This document shows, piece after piece, positions 1-9,037 of a stretch of DNA of 64,000 bases. The notes beneath the pieces are model-generated. The model saw only the letters and a program-made list of their open reading frames with translations, made no database searches and was not told the DNA's origin. The stretch spans positions 682,001 to 746,000 of the forward strand of contig NZ_CP049838.1 in the NCBI RefSeq assembly GCF_013085465.1, given 5' to 3'. The DNA comes from Streptomyces asoensis. GTDB lineage: Bacteria; Actinomycetota; Actinomycetes; Streptomycetales; Streptomycetaceae. The stretch's first letter is position 1, and each line of letters starts with the position of its first letter. The position numbers and the translations under genes were made by a program.

Positions 1-238
1 GCCAGTGCGGGTCGGTGGGCCAGGCGAACAGGTAGAAGCCGAGGATCCCCTTGTCCGGGGTCTTGTCGTTCACCGGCGAGAGGTCCGGGTTGTAGGCGGC
101 GTACGAGACCAGGCCCGTCACGAACAGCACCGTGATGCCGACGAGCAGCACCAGGCCGAGGACCGAGGTGAACCAGGGGCCGCGCAGTGGGCTGCGCCAG
201 AAGCCGGGAGAGGTGGGGAGCCGTGAGTCGTCTCGCAT
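1..238 (-). CDS. Molybdopterin-dependent oxidoreductase, N-terminal part (truncated by window edge)
   Basis: The ATG at 238 opens a minus-strand frame that runs off the left edge, so only the first 79 codons are visible. The protein begins MRDDSRLPTSPGFWRSPLRG, followed by one strong hydrophobic segment at about residues 23-48. After that comes a short aromatic stretch with a NPDLSP...DKTPDKG loop and a LFAWPTDPHW motif. I recognise this as the membrane-anchored N-terminus of streptomycete molybdopterin-dependent (sulfite-oxidase-like) oxidoreductases, in which a b561-like membrane portion precedes the catalytic domain. The catalytic domain is outside the window, so the assignment rests on the N-terminus only. 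It diverges from the membrane protein at 352, with 113 bases between the two starts. Confidence 0.6.
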   Translation of the reverse strand, partial: MRDDSRLPTSPGFWRSPLRGPWFTSVLGLVLLVGITVLFVTGLVSYAAYNPDLSPVNDKTPDKGILGFYLFAWPTDPHW

Positions 239-351
239 GCCCCGACCGTAGGCCGCGGCACCCCCGGGAAAGGGTGCGCGACCCATGACGAAACGCTGAC
301 GTCCGGCCCGGACGGCGGCTCGCGGCCCGCCGCTCGGCCTAGCGTGCCGAT

Positions 352-1767
352 GTGACCCGCACCCTGCGCTCCGCCGAGCCGCGAGCCCCGCGCTCCGGTG
401 GCATCACCCGCGACCTCCGCCGTGACCTGTACGCGGCGGGCGCCGCCGTCCTGCTCGTGACGGCGGCCGTGCTGATCGGCCACCACATCCAGCACACCCA
501 TCACACTCTCCGGGTCGACTGGCCACCGCTGCTGGGCAGTTGGGGCCCTCATGTGGGACCGGGAACGCCGGCGGCCGTCGTGGTGGCGGTCGCGACCGTG
601 GGGTACGGACCCGCCCTGGCCGCCCGCCTGCCCTGGCGGGCCCTGCTCGCGGCGGCCTGGGGCACGGCCACGGCCTGGATCCTCTCCCTCGCCCTGATCG
701 ACGACTGGCAACGGGGAGTCGCCGGCCGGCTCACCACCCGCCATGAGTACCTCCAGGTCATCGACCGTTTCCACGACGTCCCGGCGACCCTGCGCGACTT
801 CACCCACCACATCCTTCTGGAGTCCCCCGACAACTGGCCCGCGCATGTCGCCGGCCATCCCCCGGCGGCCACGCTGACCTTCGTCCTGCTCGACCGGATC
901 GGGCTGCGGGGCGGGGGCTGGGCCGGGACCTGGTGCGTCGCCGTCGGCGCGGCGGCCTGTGTGGCCGTGCTGGTGGCGGTGCGGGCGCTGGCCGACGAGG
1001 GGCTCGCGCGGCGGGCGGCGCCCTTCCTGGTGCTGGCTCCGGCGGCGGTGTGGATGGGGACGTCGGCCGACGCGTACTTCGCGGCGGTCGCCGCGTGGTC
1101 CGTGGCACTGCTTGCCCTGGCGGTCACGGGACGGCGGGTCAGGAGCGGGGCGCTGGGCTCAGGCCTGCTCTTCGGCCTGACCTGCTACCTCTCCTACGGC
1201 CTCACCCTCTTCGCACTCGTCGGCGCGGCGGTGCTGCTGCTCGGGCGGGGGCGCGTCCGGGAGCGTCCCGAGGTGCTCGTCCTTCTGCTCGCCGGCGCGG
1301 CCGTCGTGCCGACGGCGTTCACCCTCGCCGGATTCGACTGGTGGGAGGCGTACCGGCTGCTGGTCACGCGCTACCACCAGGGCGCGGGCGGTATCCGCCC
1401 CTACGGCTACTGGGTGTGGGCCAACCTCGCCTGCACGGTCCTGATCACCGGCCTGGCGACGGCGGCCGGCCTACGGCGGACCGGCGCGACACTCCGCCGC
1501 CACCGCGGCGAGAGCCTCGCGCGACCGGACGACCCGCGCCGCTCCGGCGCGGACGCCCGGCTCGCCCTCCTCGTGGCCGCCGCCCTGCTCGCCCTGCTCG
1601 TGGCCGACCTGTCCGGCATGAGCAAGGCCGAGACGGAACGCATCTGGCTCCCCTTCGCCCTGTGGCTCCTCCCGGCCTGCGCGTTCCTCACCCGCCCGCG
1701 TGTCTGGCTGGCCGCCCAGGCCGCCCTGGCCCTGCTGCTCAACCACCTGTTGCTGACGGGCTGGTGA
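352..1767 (+). CDS. Polytopic integral membrane protein, possibly GT-C-like
   Basis: This 471-residue protein starts at a GTG (352). After a short basic N-terminus it consists of about ten hydrophobic helices, interrupted by an extracytoplasmic-looking loop at residues 120-170 that is rich in His, Asp and aromatics. The layout (long first loop, many helices, Arg-rich cytoplasmic patch near residue 385) resembles GT-C mannosyltransferase-like membrane proteins, but I see no decisive catalytic motif. It ends 18 bases before the stop of the convergent oxidoreductase gene. No substrate can be inferred. Confidence 0.75.
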   Translation: MTRTLRSAEPRAPRSGGITRDLRRDLYAAGAAVLLVTAAVLIGHHIQHTHHTLRVDWPPLLGSWGPHVGPGTPAAVVVAVATVGYGPALAARLPWRALLAAAWGTATAWILSLALIDDWQRGVAGRLTTRHEYLQVIDRFHDVPATLRDFTHHILLESPDNWPAHVAGHPPAATLTFVLLDRIGLRGGGWAGTWCVAVGAAACVAVLVAVRALADEGLARRAAPFLVLAPAAVWMGTSADAYFAAVAAWSVALLALAVTGRRVRSGALGSGLLFGLTCYLSYGLTLFALVGAAVLLLGRGRVRERPEVLVLLLAGAAVVPTAFTLAGFDWWEAYRLLVTRYHQGAGGIRPYGYWVWANLACTVLITGLATAAGLRRTGATLRRHRGESLARPDDPRRSGADARLALLVAAALLALLVADLSGMSKAETERIWLPFALWLLPACAFLTRPRVWLAAQAALALLLNHLLLTGW

Positions 1768-1785
1768 ACCGGGGCGCGACGGCGC

Positions 1786-2775
1786 TCACCCGGCGAGTTC
1801 TCCGAGGAGCGCCCAGGTGCGGCGGCGTGCGGCGTCCCCGGCGATGCCCGTGCCCGAGAACACCACCTCCGTCGCCCCGGCGTCGCGGTAGCGGCGCACC
1901 TCGGCGGCGACCGTCCGCTCGTCGCCGATCACCGCCACGTCGGCTGCCCGCCGGCCGCCGGAGAGTTCGACGACCCGCGCATAGGACGGGAACTGTTCGT
2001 AGAACGCGAGCTTTTCGGTGGCCTTTTCCCGTACGGCGTCGGCGTCGTCGGTGACCACTCCGTACACCAGGGCGACGATCCGTGGCGCGGGACGCCCCGC
2101 GGCCTCCGCCGCGGCGGTGACGGCCGGGACGATGTGCTCCTCCAGGGCGCGCGGTCCCGCCAGATACGGCAGGATCCCGTCCGCCAGCTCGCCGCTGGCA
2201 CGGAGCGCCTGGGGACCCATCGCGGCGACGAGCAACGGCACACCGGTTTCGGCGCCCGGCACCCGCGCCGGGATCGGGGTGGTCGCGGTGAGCAGTTCAC
2301 CGTGGAAGTCGGCGGCGCCGGTCTCCGTCAACTGCCGCAGGGCGGTGAGGAATTCACGCAGGCGGGCGATGGGCCGTTCGAAGGGGATACCGAATCCCGC
2401 CTCGGTCAGGAGCTTGGTGCCGAGCGCCAGTCCGAGATGGTAGCGACCGTGCGTGGCCGCCTGGGCGGTCTGGGCCTGGCTGGAGATCAGCAGCGGGTGG
2501 CGGCCGAACACGGGAATCGCGGAGGTCCCCACGTGCAGGCCGGGTACTTCGCGCCCGACGATCGCGGCGAGCTGGGGTGAGTCCGCGCCGAAGGTCTGCC
2601 CGAACCAGGCCGACCGCAGCCCGGCGGCCCGGGCCTCCTGTGCGAGCCGCACGGTGGCGTCGATCTGGTTGTCGGCGTCGGTCGCGTCGAGTGCTACTCC
2701 CAAGGTCATGTCAGCGAGAACCAGGGGCGGCCGGCCGGGCATTCCGGTCCTGTGTGACGGCTCTTTGTCAGTCAT
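1786..2775 (-). CDS. LLM-class F420-dependent oxidoreductase
   Basis: A luciferase-like monooxygenase-fold protein of 329 residues from the ATG at 2775. Family hallmarks are the early MTLGVALDATDAD strand, a GLRSAWFGQTFGADSP segment, the HVGTSAIPVFGRHPLL strand, the GRYHLGLALG motif and a C-terminal helix with GDERTVAAEVRRYRDAGATE. These proteins use F420 (less often FMN) to reduce or oxidise small molecules in the cytoplasm. An in-frame ATG at 2709 (MTLGVAL) matches the usual family start and may be the true one, which would remove 22 residues. The frame stays open upstream to 2871, but that extension overlaps the promoter region of the next gene. Confidence 0.85.
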   Translation of the reverse strand: MTDKEPSHRTGMPGRPPLVLADMTLGVALDATDADNQIDATVRLAQEARAAGLRSAWFGQTFGADSPQLAAIVGREVPGLHVGTSAIPVFGRHPLLISSQAQTAQAATHGRYHLGLALGTKLLTEAGFGIPFERPIARLREFLTALRQLTETGAADFHGELLTATTPIPARVPGAETGVPLLVAAMGPQALRASGELADGILPYLAGPRALEEHIVPAVTAAAEAAGRPAPRIVALVYGVVTDDADAVREKATEKLAFYEQFPSYARVVELSGGRRAADVAVIGDERTVAAEVRRYRDAGATEVVFSGTGIAGDAARRRTWALLGELAG

Positions 2776-2888
2776 GTGAACGCGGCCGTGGCACGCATCC
2801 GGCACGGGGGTCGCCCAGCCCGCGCGTCCGTTCCGCAACCGCACGGGACGGTCCGCCCGATCGTGCCGCATCGATACGGAAAACAGTG

Positions 2889-2944
2889 CAACCTTCGGGG
2901 CAATCGGGTTGTCTCAGTTTATGTCCGACACACAACCTTCGGGG
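2889..2944 (+). repeat. Direct repeat CAACCTTCGGGG upstream of the AMIN-like gene
   Basis: The 12-mer CAACCTTCGGGG occurs at 2889-2900 and again at 2933-2944, 44 bases apart. The second copy ends seven bases before the ATG at 2951, so its G-run doubles as the ribosome binding site. The first copy could be a duplicated leader or a regulatory site. Confidence 0.5.
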
Positions 2945-2950
2945 GATGTC

Positions 2951-3526
2951 ATGGTGCGAAGCAGAACCGTCTGGGCCACCGCCGCCCTCCTGACCGCCAC
3001 CCTGGGCGTGGCCGCGGTCCCCGCCACGGCCACCGCCACCCCGGCCACGGCCGCCCGGGCCGCCGCCTGCCCCACCGGCTGGGGCAGCCTGGCCAAGACG
3101 TACCTCGCCGGCACGGCGACGCCGCTGACGAACGTCAGGACCGGCCGCCACGACTGCTACGACCGGTTCGTCGTCGACGTCCCGGGCGCGGGCGCCGCCG
3201 AACTGGGCTTCTCGGTCGCGTACGTCGACCGGCTCTACCAGGACGCCTCGGGCCGCCCCATTCCCGTCGGCGGCGGCGCCATCCTGGAGGTGCGGGTGAA
3301 CGCGCCCTCCTACGACCCCGAGACCGGCACACCCACCTATCCGGGACGGGTGGCGCAGCCCCTGCCGGGCGTGAACCTCGCCGGGTACAGCACCTTCCGG
3401 GACACCCGGTACGCCGGGAGCTTCGAGGGTGTGACGCAGTTCGGACTCGGCGTACGCGCGCGCCTGCCGTTCCGGGTGCAGCACCTGGCCGACCACCTCG
3501 TGGTGGACGTCGCGCACACCTGGTGA
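2951..3526 (+). CDS. Secreted AMIN-like domain protein
   Basis: This 191-residue exported protein starts at the ATG at 2951, with a GGGGG ribosome binding site just upstream. The signal peptide (residues 1 to about 34) is Ala/Thr-rich and ends near ATPATAARA. The mature part begins ACPTGWGSLAKT and contains paired cysteines, a GRHDCYDRFVVDV strand and the SFEGVTQFGLGVR...FRV segment. This pattern is typical of the actinobacterial AMIN-like (lipo)protein family, a small beta-rich domain related to cell-wall-targeting AMIN modules. No lipobox is seen, so free secretion is inferred. A strong hairpin follows the gene. Confidence 0.75.
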   Translation: MVRSRTVWATAALLTATLGVAAVPATATATPATAARAAACPTGWGSLAKTYLAGTATPLTNVRTGRHDCYDRFVVDVPGAGAAELGFSVAYVDRLYQDASGRPIPVGGGAILEVRVNAPSYDPETGTPTYPGRVAQPLPGVNLAGYSTFRDTRYAGSFEGVTQFGLGVRARLPFRVQHLADHLVVDVAHTW

Positions 3527-3546
3527 CACCGGCCGCCCGGACAACC

Positions 3547-3579
3547 CCCGGCGCTCGGCCCTCCGGGGCCGGCGCCGGG
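3547..3579 (+). terminator. GC-rich hairpin terminator
   Basis: CCCGGCGC (3547-3554) pairs with GCGCCGGG (3572-3579). A second CGGCCC/GGGCCG stem lies inside, closing on a short loop. It sits 20 bases after the stop of the AMIN-like gene and before the GH5 gene. Confidence 0.65.
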
Positions 3580-3699
3580 CGCGGCGCGGGTACGCCCGTC
3601 GCGAGCGCGTGTTCACGCGGCCCCCGGGACATCTCGGCCGGGATTTCGTAGGCTGTCGGTCGCCGTTCGCCACCCCCACCGCGCCCCATAGAGGACCGG

Positions 3700-5631
3700 A
3701 TGCAGACCCTCAGACTTGTCAAGTACCTGACATCAACAGCCGTGGTTCTCGCGCTGCTGGCCCCGGCACCGACCGCGGCCGCCGCCACGCCGGTCGCCGC
3801 CCAGGGCGCCATCGCCTCCGCTTCCGCCGCCGAGGCCGCTCCCCCGCCGGCGGAGGACTGGCAGCCGCCCCTGTCCACCCGGGGCCGCTACATCGTCGAC
3901 GCGCAAGGGCGCCGCTTCCGTCTGAAGTCCGCCAACTGGGACGGCGCCCAGGGCTCGTGGTCGGGAAGCGGCAGCACCGCCGATCCCGCCAACCACCACG
4001 CCGGCCAGAACTCCTCCGGCATACCCCTCGGCCTGGACCGCGCCCCGCTGTCCGAGCTGCTCGCCGACTTCCACCGGCTCGGCATCAACAGCATCAGGCT
4101 GCCGTTCTCCAACGAGATGATCCGCACGACGACCCCGGTGCCGGACACCGCGGTCGCGGCCAACCCGCAACTGCGCGGCAGCACACCCCTTCAGGTCTTC
4201 GACGCCGTCGTGGCCGCCCTCACCCGGGACGGGTTCGCGGTCATCCTCAACAACCACACCAACACCACCCGCTGGTGCTGCGGCGTGGACGGCAACGAAC
4301 GCTGGAACAGCGGTCAGTCCACTCGGCAATGGACGGACGACTGGGTCTTCATGGCCCGCCGCTACTCCGCCGACCCCCGTGTCGTGGGCGCGGATCTCTA
4401 CAACGAGGTGCGCCGTGACGTACTGGACGACCCCAACTGGGGCCTCGGCGACGACCACGACTGGTACGCGGCGGCCCAGCTCGCGGCGGACCGCATCCTC
4501 ACCGAGGCCGACCCCGACCTCCTCATCGTCGTCGAAGGCATCAACTGGACCGGTCTGCCCGTGGACGGGCTGCCGCACGAGCGCCCCACCCTCACGCCCG
4601 TCCGCACGCTTTCGCACGCCCTCCTGGACGCGCACAAGCTGGTCCACTCCGCCCACTTCTACGGCTACACCGGCCCCCGGCACAGCGGTGCCACCGGGAT
4701 CGGCGAGACCCACGACCCGCGCTACCAGGACCTGACCCGCGACCAGCTGTCCCAGGTCCTCACCGACCAGGCCTTCTTCGTCACCGCGGAGGGACAGCAC
4801 TACTCGGCCCCCGTGTGGATCAGCGAGTTCGGCATCGGCGCCCAGGAGACCGGCGCCGCCGCCCGCACCTGGTTCGGCAACCTCACCGACTACTTCGCCG
4901 ACCACGACGCCGACTTCGCCTACTGGCCCCTGGTCGGCTGGGAGGGCCACGACGACTGGGCGCTGCTGCGCTACGACACGACAGGGCGCCGGTACGGCAT
5001 CCTCGACCAGGCCGACTGGCGCGCCGCCGCCTGGGATCACCTGATGACGTCCGCGACCCGCACCGGGACCGTCCCGCCAGTGCCGGTCCGGCGCATGCTC
5101 GCCACCGACCACGGCGACGCGGTGCGGTCCCGGCGGGTTCGGGCCGGCGGGGACTGGGATCCGGGGGCCTCCAAGGCCGCCTGCCCCGACGGACTCCGGC
5201 TGATCGGCCTCAGCCACACCGGCGGCCGGAGTCTGTGCACCGACACGACCGGCGGCGACCTGCGGGCCCCGGGCGACACACAGACGGTCGTCACCGACGA
5301 ACGCCACGTCCCCGCCGGCGGCGACTGGGCCGGCGGATACACCAAACTCCAGTGCCCCGCCGGGCAGTTCCTCATCGGCCACAGCCTCCGTGGGGAACGC
5401 GTGTCGGCCGCCCTGTGCGTGCCCGCCCGCACCGCGCTGGGCCGGGCCGGACGGACCGTCTGGTTCGACCGGTCCGACAGCCGGCCCACCGACAGCGGCG
5501 GCGACTTCGCCCAGGGCCGCTACAAGGGCCAGTGCGCCGCCGACGAGTACGCCGCGGGCATCGCCTTCACCACCCGGTTCGGCAGCACACCGGGCCCCGC
5601 CGCCCTGCTGTGCGTCCCGCTGGGCCCGTGA
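3700..5631 (+). CDS. Secreted GH5-family glycoside hydrolase (cellulase-like) with triple Cys-repeat C-terminus
   Basis: This 643-residue exported enzyme starts at the ATG at 3700 (AGAGGACC upstream). The signal peptide covers residues 1-29. The TIM-barrel domain spans about 55-460: IRLPFSNEM on an early strand, the acid/base Glu236 in DLYNEV and the nucleophile Glu376 in WISEFGIG. These are the two GH5 catalytic glutamates, so beta-glycan hydrolysis outside the cell is expected. Residues 480-643 hold three copies of a roughly 50-residue unit with the pattern GGDW/F...G..K..C...(L)IG......LC, each with two cysteines. I do not recognise this as a named binding module. A polysaccharide deacetylase follows, separated by a terminator. 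Confidence 0.85.
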   Translation: MQTLRLVKYLTSTAVVLALLAPAPTAAAATPVAAQGAIASASAAEAAPPPAEDWQPPLSTRGRYIVDAQGRRFRLKSANWDGAQGSWSGSGSTADPANHHAGQNSSGIPLGLDRAPLSELLADFHRLGINSIRLPFSNEMIRTTTPVPDTAVAANPQLRGSTPLQVFDAVVAALTRDGFAVILNNHTNTTRWCCGVDGNERWNSGQSTRQWTDDWVFMARRYSADPRVVGADLYNEVRRDVLDDPNWGLGDDHDWYAAAQLAADRILTEADPDLLIVVEGINWTGLPVDGLPHERPTLTPVRTLSHALLDAHKLVHSAHFYGYTGPRHSGATGIGETHDPRYQDLTRDQLSQVLTDQAFFVTAEGQHYSAPVWISEFGIGAQETGAAARTWFGNLTDYFADHDADFAYWPLVGWEGHDDWALLRYDTTGRRYGILDQADWRAAAWDHLMTSATRTGTVPPVPVRRMLATDHGDAVRSRRVRAGGDWDPGASKAACPDGLRLIGLSHTGGRSLCTDTTGGDLRAPGDTQTVVTDERHVPAGGDWAGGYTKLQCPAGQFLIGHSLRGERVSAALCVPARTALGRAGRTVWFDRSDSRPTDSGGDFAQGRYKGQCAADEYAAGIAFTTRFGSTPGPAALLCVPLGP

Positions 5632-5635
5632 ACAC

Positions 5636-5678
5636 CGCGCCCCCAACGGGCTTCGCACAGCCGCCCGTTGGGGGCGCG
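5636..5678 (+). terminator. Perfect 16-bp stem terminator
   Basis: The arm 5636-5651 is perfectly complementary to 5663-5678, leaving an 11-base loop. It begins five bases after the GH5 stop codon and is one of the strongest factor-independent-type hairpins in the window. Confidence 0.9.
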
Positions 5679-5820
5679 GACGCCCTTGCGTCCCGGAACC
5701 CCTGCGAAATTGTCCGTGATCGGTAACAGGCGGATCCCGCCGGGCCTTTTCCCCGTCCTGACAGCTGCACGGGATCACCGGGGGCACGGGATCCACCGAC
5801 ACGACACGAACAGGGCAGAC

Positions 5821-6597
5821 ATGGCGCGGCATGGCGGGCGGGGATGGTACGGCCGGGTTCTCGCGGCGGCGGTCGGTGTGACGGCGATGGCCGCCGTCAC
5901 CTCGGTATGGACCGCGCAGGCCGGTCCGGTGGACGGGGGGCAGGCGGGAGCGGGCGCCTCGGCACGCCCCTCTGCGGATTCCGTGCCGGCCCGGGTGTCG
6001 GTGGACATCGCCCATGCCTCGGACCACGGTGCCCGCGGCGTCAACATCACCATCGACGACGGCCCGGACCCCGACTGGACGCCGCAGGTCCTTCAAGTAC
6101 TGCGGGAGAACGGCGTGAAGGCCACCTTCTGCATGGTGGGCACCCAGGCCCAGGCCCACCCCGACCTGGTCAAGGCCGTGGTGGCGGACGGGCACCGGCT
6201 GTGCAACCACACCGTCTCGCACGACACCACCATGGACACCAAGCCCGAGTCCTACCAGTCGCAGCAGATCCTGGACGCCGAGCGAATGATCACCGAGGCC
6301 TCCGGGGGCGTCCGCCCCGTGTACTACCGGGCGCCGGGCGGCGCCTTCACCCCCTACAGCCGCGATCTCGCCGCCTCCCGCGGGATGCGGCCGCTGGGCT
6401 GGAACGTCGACACCAAGGACTTCGAACGGCCCGGCGCCACCGCCATCGTCGCCACCGTCGAGAGCGAGGTGTCCAACGGCCCGACGATCCTCTTCCACGA
6501 CGCGGGCGGGGACCGCTCACAGACCGTGGCGGCCCTGCGCGAGGTACTGCCGTGGCTGCGGCAGCAGGGGTACTCCTTCGGCTTCCCGGTGCGCTGA
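5821..6597 (+). CDS. Secreted polysaccharide deacetylase (NodB/CE4)
   Basis: A 258-residue protein from the ATG at 5821 with an N-terminal signal anchor (residues 10-35). The NodB domain motifs appear in order: metal/catalytic TIDDGPD (Asp79-Asp80), the zinc-binding His pair HTVSH (His130 and His134), RAPGGAFTPYS, WNVDTKDF and the ILFHDAGGDRSQT segment. These define CE4 esterases, which remove N- or O-acetyl groups from chitin, peptidoglycan or xylan in the cell wall space. The frame is open upstream to 5668, but that part overlaps the terminator and would not encode a signal sequence. It ends eight bases before the convergent BrkB gene. Confidence 0.88.
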   Translation: MARHGGRGWYGRVLAAAVGVTAMAAVTSVWTAQAGPVDGGQAGAGASARPSADSVPARVSVDIAHASDHGARGVNITIDDGPDPDWTPQVLQVLRENGVKATFCMVGTQAQAHPDLVKAVVADGHRLCNHTVSHDTTMDTKPESYQSQQILDAERMITEASGGVRPVYYRAPGGAFTPYSRDLAASRGMRPLGWNVDTKDFERPGATAIVATVESEVSNGPTILFHDAGGDRSQTVAALREVLPWLRQQGYSFGFPVR

Positions 6598-6605
6598 GCG
6601 CACGG

Positions 6606-7646
6606 TCACTCCGCGCCGCGCCTGTCCTCCTCGCTCCAGGCCCGGGTGTCCCGGGGCCGGACGTACGGTTCGTCGCCCTCGGGCAACCCGCCGGCCACGG
6701 CCCGCTGCCGGGCCAGCTCGGCGTCGAACTCCAGGCCGAGCAGGATCGCGATGTTGCTGATCCACAGCCACACCAGGAAGACGATCACTCCGGCGAGCGT
6801 GCCGTAGGTCTTGTTGTACGAGCCGAAATTGGCCACGTAGAAGGCGAAGCCGGCGGAGGCGATCAGCCAGATCACCAGGGCCAGCACGCTCCCTGGCGTG
6901 ATCCACCGCAATCCGCGCCCCCGGACGTTCGGGGTCGCCCAGTACAGCAGGGCGATCATGATCGTGACCAGGACCACCAGCACCGGCCACTTCGCGATGG
7001 ACCACACCGTCAGCGCCGTGTCCCCGATGCCCAGCGCGGCGCCGGCCTGGCGGGCCAGACCGCCGGTGAACACCACGATCAGCGCGCTGGCGACCGCGAG
7101 CACCAGAAGCACCACCGTCACCCCCACGCGCAGCGGCAGCACCTTCCACACCGGCCGCCCCTCGGGCATGTCGTACACCGCGTTGGCGCTGCGGATGAAG
7201 GCGGCCGTGTAGCCGGAGGCCGACCACACCGCCAGCACGAGACCGACGATCGCCATGACCGAGCCGACGCCGCCCCGGCCCTGGAGCTGGTGCACCGCGT
7301 CGCTGATGATGTCGCGGGCCGAACCCGGCGCCACCTTGCGGAGGTTGTCCAGGACCTCGTCGGTCGCCGACTTCCCCGCCAGCCCCAGGAGCGACACCAG
7401 CACCAGCAGAGCCGGGAACATCGACAGCACCCCGTAGTACGTCAGTGCCGCGGCCCGGTCCGTGAGTTCGTCGTCCTTGAACTCCCGCAGTACGCCCTTG
7501 AGCACGGCCGACCAGGAGCGCTTCGGCAACTGTCCCGGCCCGTCCGGCGCCCGCCGTTCCACCTGCTCGTCCGGCCCGGACGTCCCCTCCCGACCGGTCA
7601 CCGACGGCGTGGCGTCGTCATGGTCGGATTTCGATGTGCGTGCCAT
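6606..7646 (-). CDS. YihY/BrkB-family membrane protein
   Basis: 346 residues with about six transmembrane helices between 60 and 310. The family signatures are LTDRAAALTYYGVLSMFPALL, the WSASGYTAAFIRSANAVYDMPEGRPVWK motif region, a LLYWATPNVRGRGLRW loop and the GSYNKTYGTLAGVIVFLVWLW helix. The family was once called RNase BN and is now regarded as membrane proteins of unknown, possibly transport, function. The charged N-terminal 45 residues and an acidic/basic C-tail are cytoplasmic by prediction. The upstream 172 bases separate it from the divergent TPR gene. Confidence 0.9.
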   Translation of the reverse strand: MARTSKSDHDDATPSVTGREGTSGPDEQVERRAPDGPGQLPKRSWSAVLKGVLREFKDDELTDRAAALTYYGVLSMFPALLVLVSLLGLAGKSATDEVLDNLRKVAPGSARDIISDAVHQLQGRGGVGSVMAIVGLVLAVWSASGYTAAFIRSANAVYDMPEGRPVWKVLPLRVGVTVVLLVLAVASALIVVFTGGLARQAGAALGIGDTALTVWSIAKWPVLVVLVTIMIALLYWATPNVRGRGLRWITPGSVLALVIWLIASAGFAFYVANFGSYNKTYGTLAGVIVFLVWLWISNIAILLGLEFDAELARQRAVAGGLPEGDEPYVRPRDTRAWSEEDRRGAE

Positions 7647-7818
7647 GACAACGGAGTAACCGCAACGGGCCGTTCCATGCGTCGACCAGGGCGGTGGCCG
7701 GAACCGGGTGAGTCCTGACGCAGCGTCCAGCCTGGCGGGGACTCGCCCTAGGCCCGCGCGGTCCCTTGCGCGACCATGGGGAGCGGGTCAGGAATCGCGC
7801 CAGGGGGAGGGGCGGTCG

Positions 7819-8991
7819 ATGAGTGGTGGATGGCGTGGGCCGGGTCGTCGGCGGAAGACGAGCCCGCAGCCCGGTCCGGTGGAGCCGGAGAACGTCGGGA
7901 GCGGCGAGCTGGCCGAAGGCATCTCCTACAGCATCACGCGACGGGACGGGGCCGACGGCATCCCGGAAGTGAACATCACCTACACGATGACGCCGGAGGC
8001 CAAGGCGCGCTGGACCCTGAGCGCCGCGTACGAGAACAGGGGCGCGACGCATCCCGACACGCTCACCGCGGCGTTCGAGCTGGCCGAGGTGCTGAGGGAG
8101 CAGGGGTCCACGGGCGACGCGGTCGAGCTCTACCGCCACGCCGTGACCGGACGCCGGACCGTGCTCGGCCATGGCCACCCCGACACCCTGGAGGCCACAT
8201 CGTCCCTGGCACAGGCGCTGGAGGAGCTGGGCGAGCTGTCGGAGGCGGACCAGCTGACCCGGACGGTGTGGGCCGAACAGGTCCGCGCATCCGGTGACGC
8301 CGACCCCGAAGCCCTGACGAGCCTGGCCCGGGTCGCTCGCCTCGCCCTCCGGATGAAGCGGACGGCGGAGGCGGAGCGACTGGTCCGCGAGGTGCTGGCG
8401 GTCCGCGAGCGGGTCCTGGGCCAGGAGCACCGGTCCACCCTGAGCAGCCGCAACGACCTGGCCGGTGTTCTGCGTGCCCAGGGGCGGGTCGAGGATGCCG
8501 AGCAGCTCTACAGACAGGTGGCGGAGGACGCCGGGCGGCTGTTCGGACCCGCCGACTCGCTGAGTATGCACGCGCGGGGCAACCAGGCCGCCGTCCTCGC
8601 CCACCAGGGCCGGTGGGTCGAGGCCGAGCAGCACTACCGGACGGTGGTCGACTTCCTCGTGCGGACCAAGAGCGCCGGCCACGTGGAGACGCTGTCGGCC
8701 CGGCAGAACCTGGCCTCGGTCCTGCACGGAGCGGGCAAGACGGGCGACGCCGAGGCGCTGATGCGCACGGTCGTGGACGGCTACTGCAAGGTCTTGGGCA
8801 CCGATCATCCCAACTCGGTCGCCGCCATGCGCAACCTGGCCGCGATGGTGCACCGCCGGGGTGGCCGCGCGGAGGCGGAGGCGCTGTGCCGCAAGGTCGT
8901 CGCCGTCTACGAGCGCCGGTTCGGGCCGGGCGACCCCCGTACCGCCGAAGCCCGGGCGAACCTGCGTCTGGTCATGGAGACCGACGGCTGA
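7819..8991 (+). CDS. Kinesin-light-chain-type tetratricopeptide repeat protein
   Basis: 390 residues from the ATG at 7819, chosen for its AGGGGGAGGGG ribosome binding site; the frame is open upstream to 7708. From about residue 75 to the end it is a string of 42-residue TPR units, each with the kinesin-light-chain style T-x-x-x-x-N/E-LA-x-x-L....G...EAE.L.R and GxxHPDTL turns. No enzymatic domain is fused. Such TPR proteins act as scaffolds. It converges on a minus-strand operon whose last gene is a TPR-CHAT protease, and a functional link is plausible but inferred from position only. Confidence 0.85.
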   Translation: MSGGWRGPGRRRKTSPQPGPVEPENVGSGELAEGISYSITRRDGADGIPEVNITYTMTPEAKARWTLSAAYENRGATHPDTLTAAFELAEVLREQGSTGDAVELYRHAVTGRRTVLGHGHPDTLEATSSLAQALEELGELSEADQLTRTVWAEQVRASGDADPEALTSLARVARLALRMKRTAEAERLVREVLAVRERVLGQEHRSTLSSRNDLAGVLRAQGRVEDAEQLYRQVAEDAGRLFGPADSLSMHARGNQAAVLAHQGRWVEAEQHYRTVVDFLVRTKSAGHVETLSARQNLASVLHGAGKTGDAEALMRTVVDGYCKVLGTDHPNSVAAMRNLAAMVHRRGGRAEAEALCRKVVAVYERRFGPGDPRTAEARANLRLVMETDG

Positions 8992-9000
8992 ACGATGCCT

Positions 9001-9034
9001 GTGTCGGTGCTGGTGCCGGTGCTGGTGTCGGCGC
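9001..9034. repeat. Short imperfect GGTGCTGGTGTC repeats between convergent genes
   Basis: About three imperfect 12-base units based on GTGTCGGTGCTG fill the 46-base gap between the TPR and CHAT stops. They lie outside both reading frames. Confidence 0.5.
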
Positions 9035-9037
9035 CTG

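Noticed and set aside
3733..6498. A 921-codon minus-strand open frame opposite the GH5 and deacetylase genes
   Set aside because: It crosses a perfect terminator and two recognised genes and has no domain content, so it is a shadow frame.
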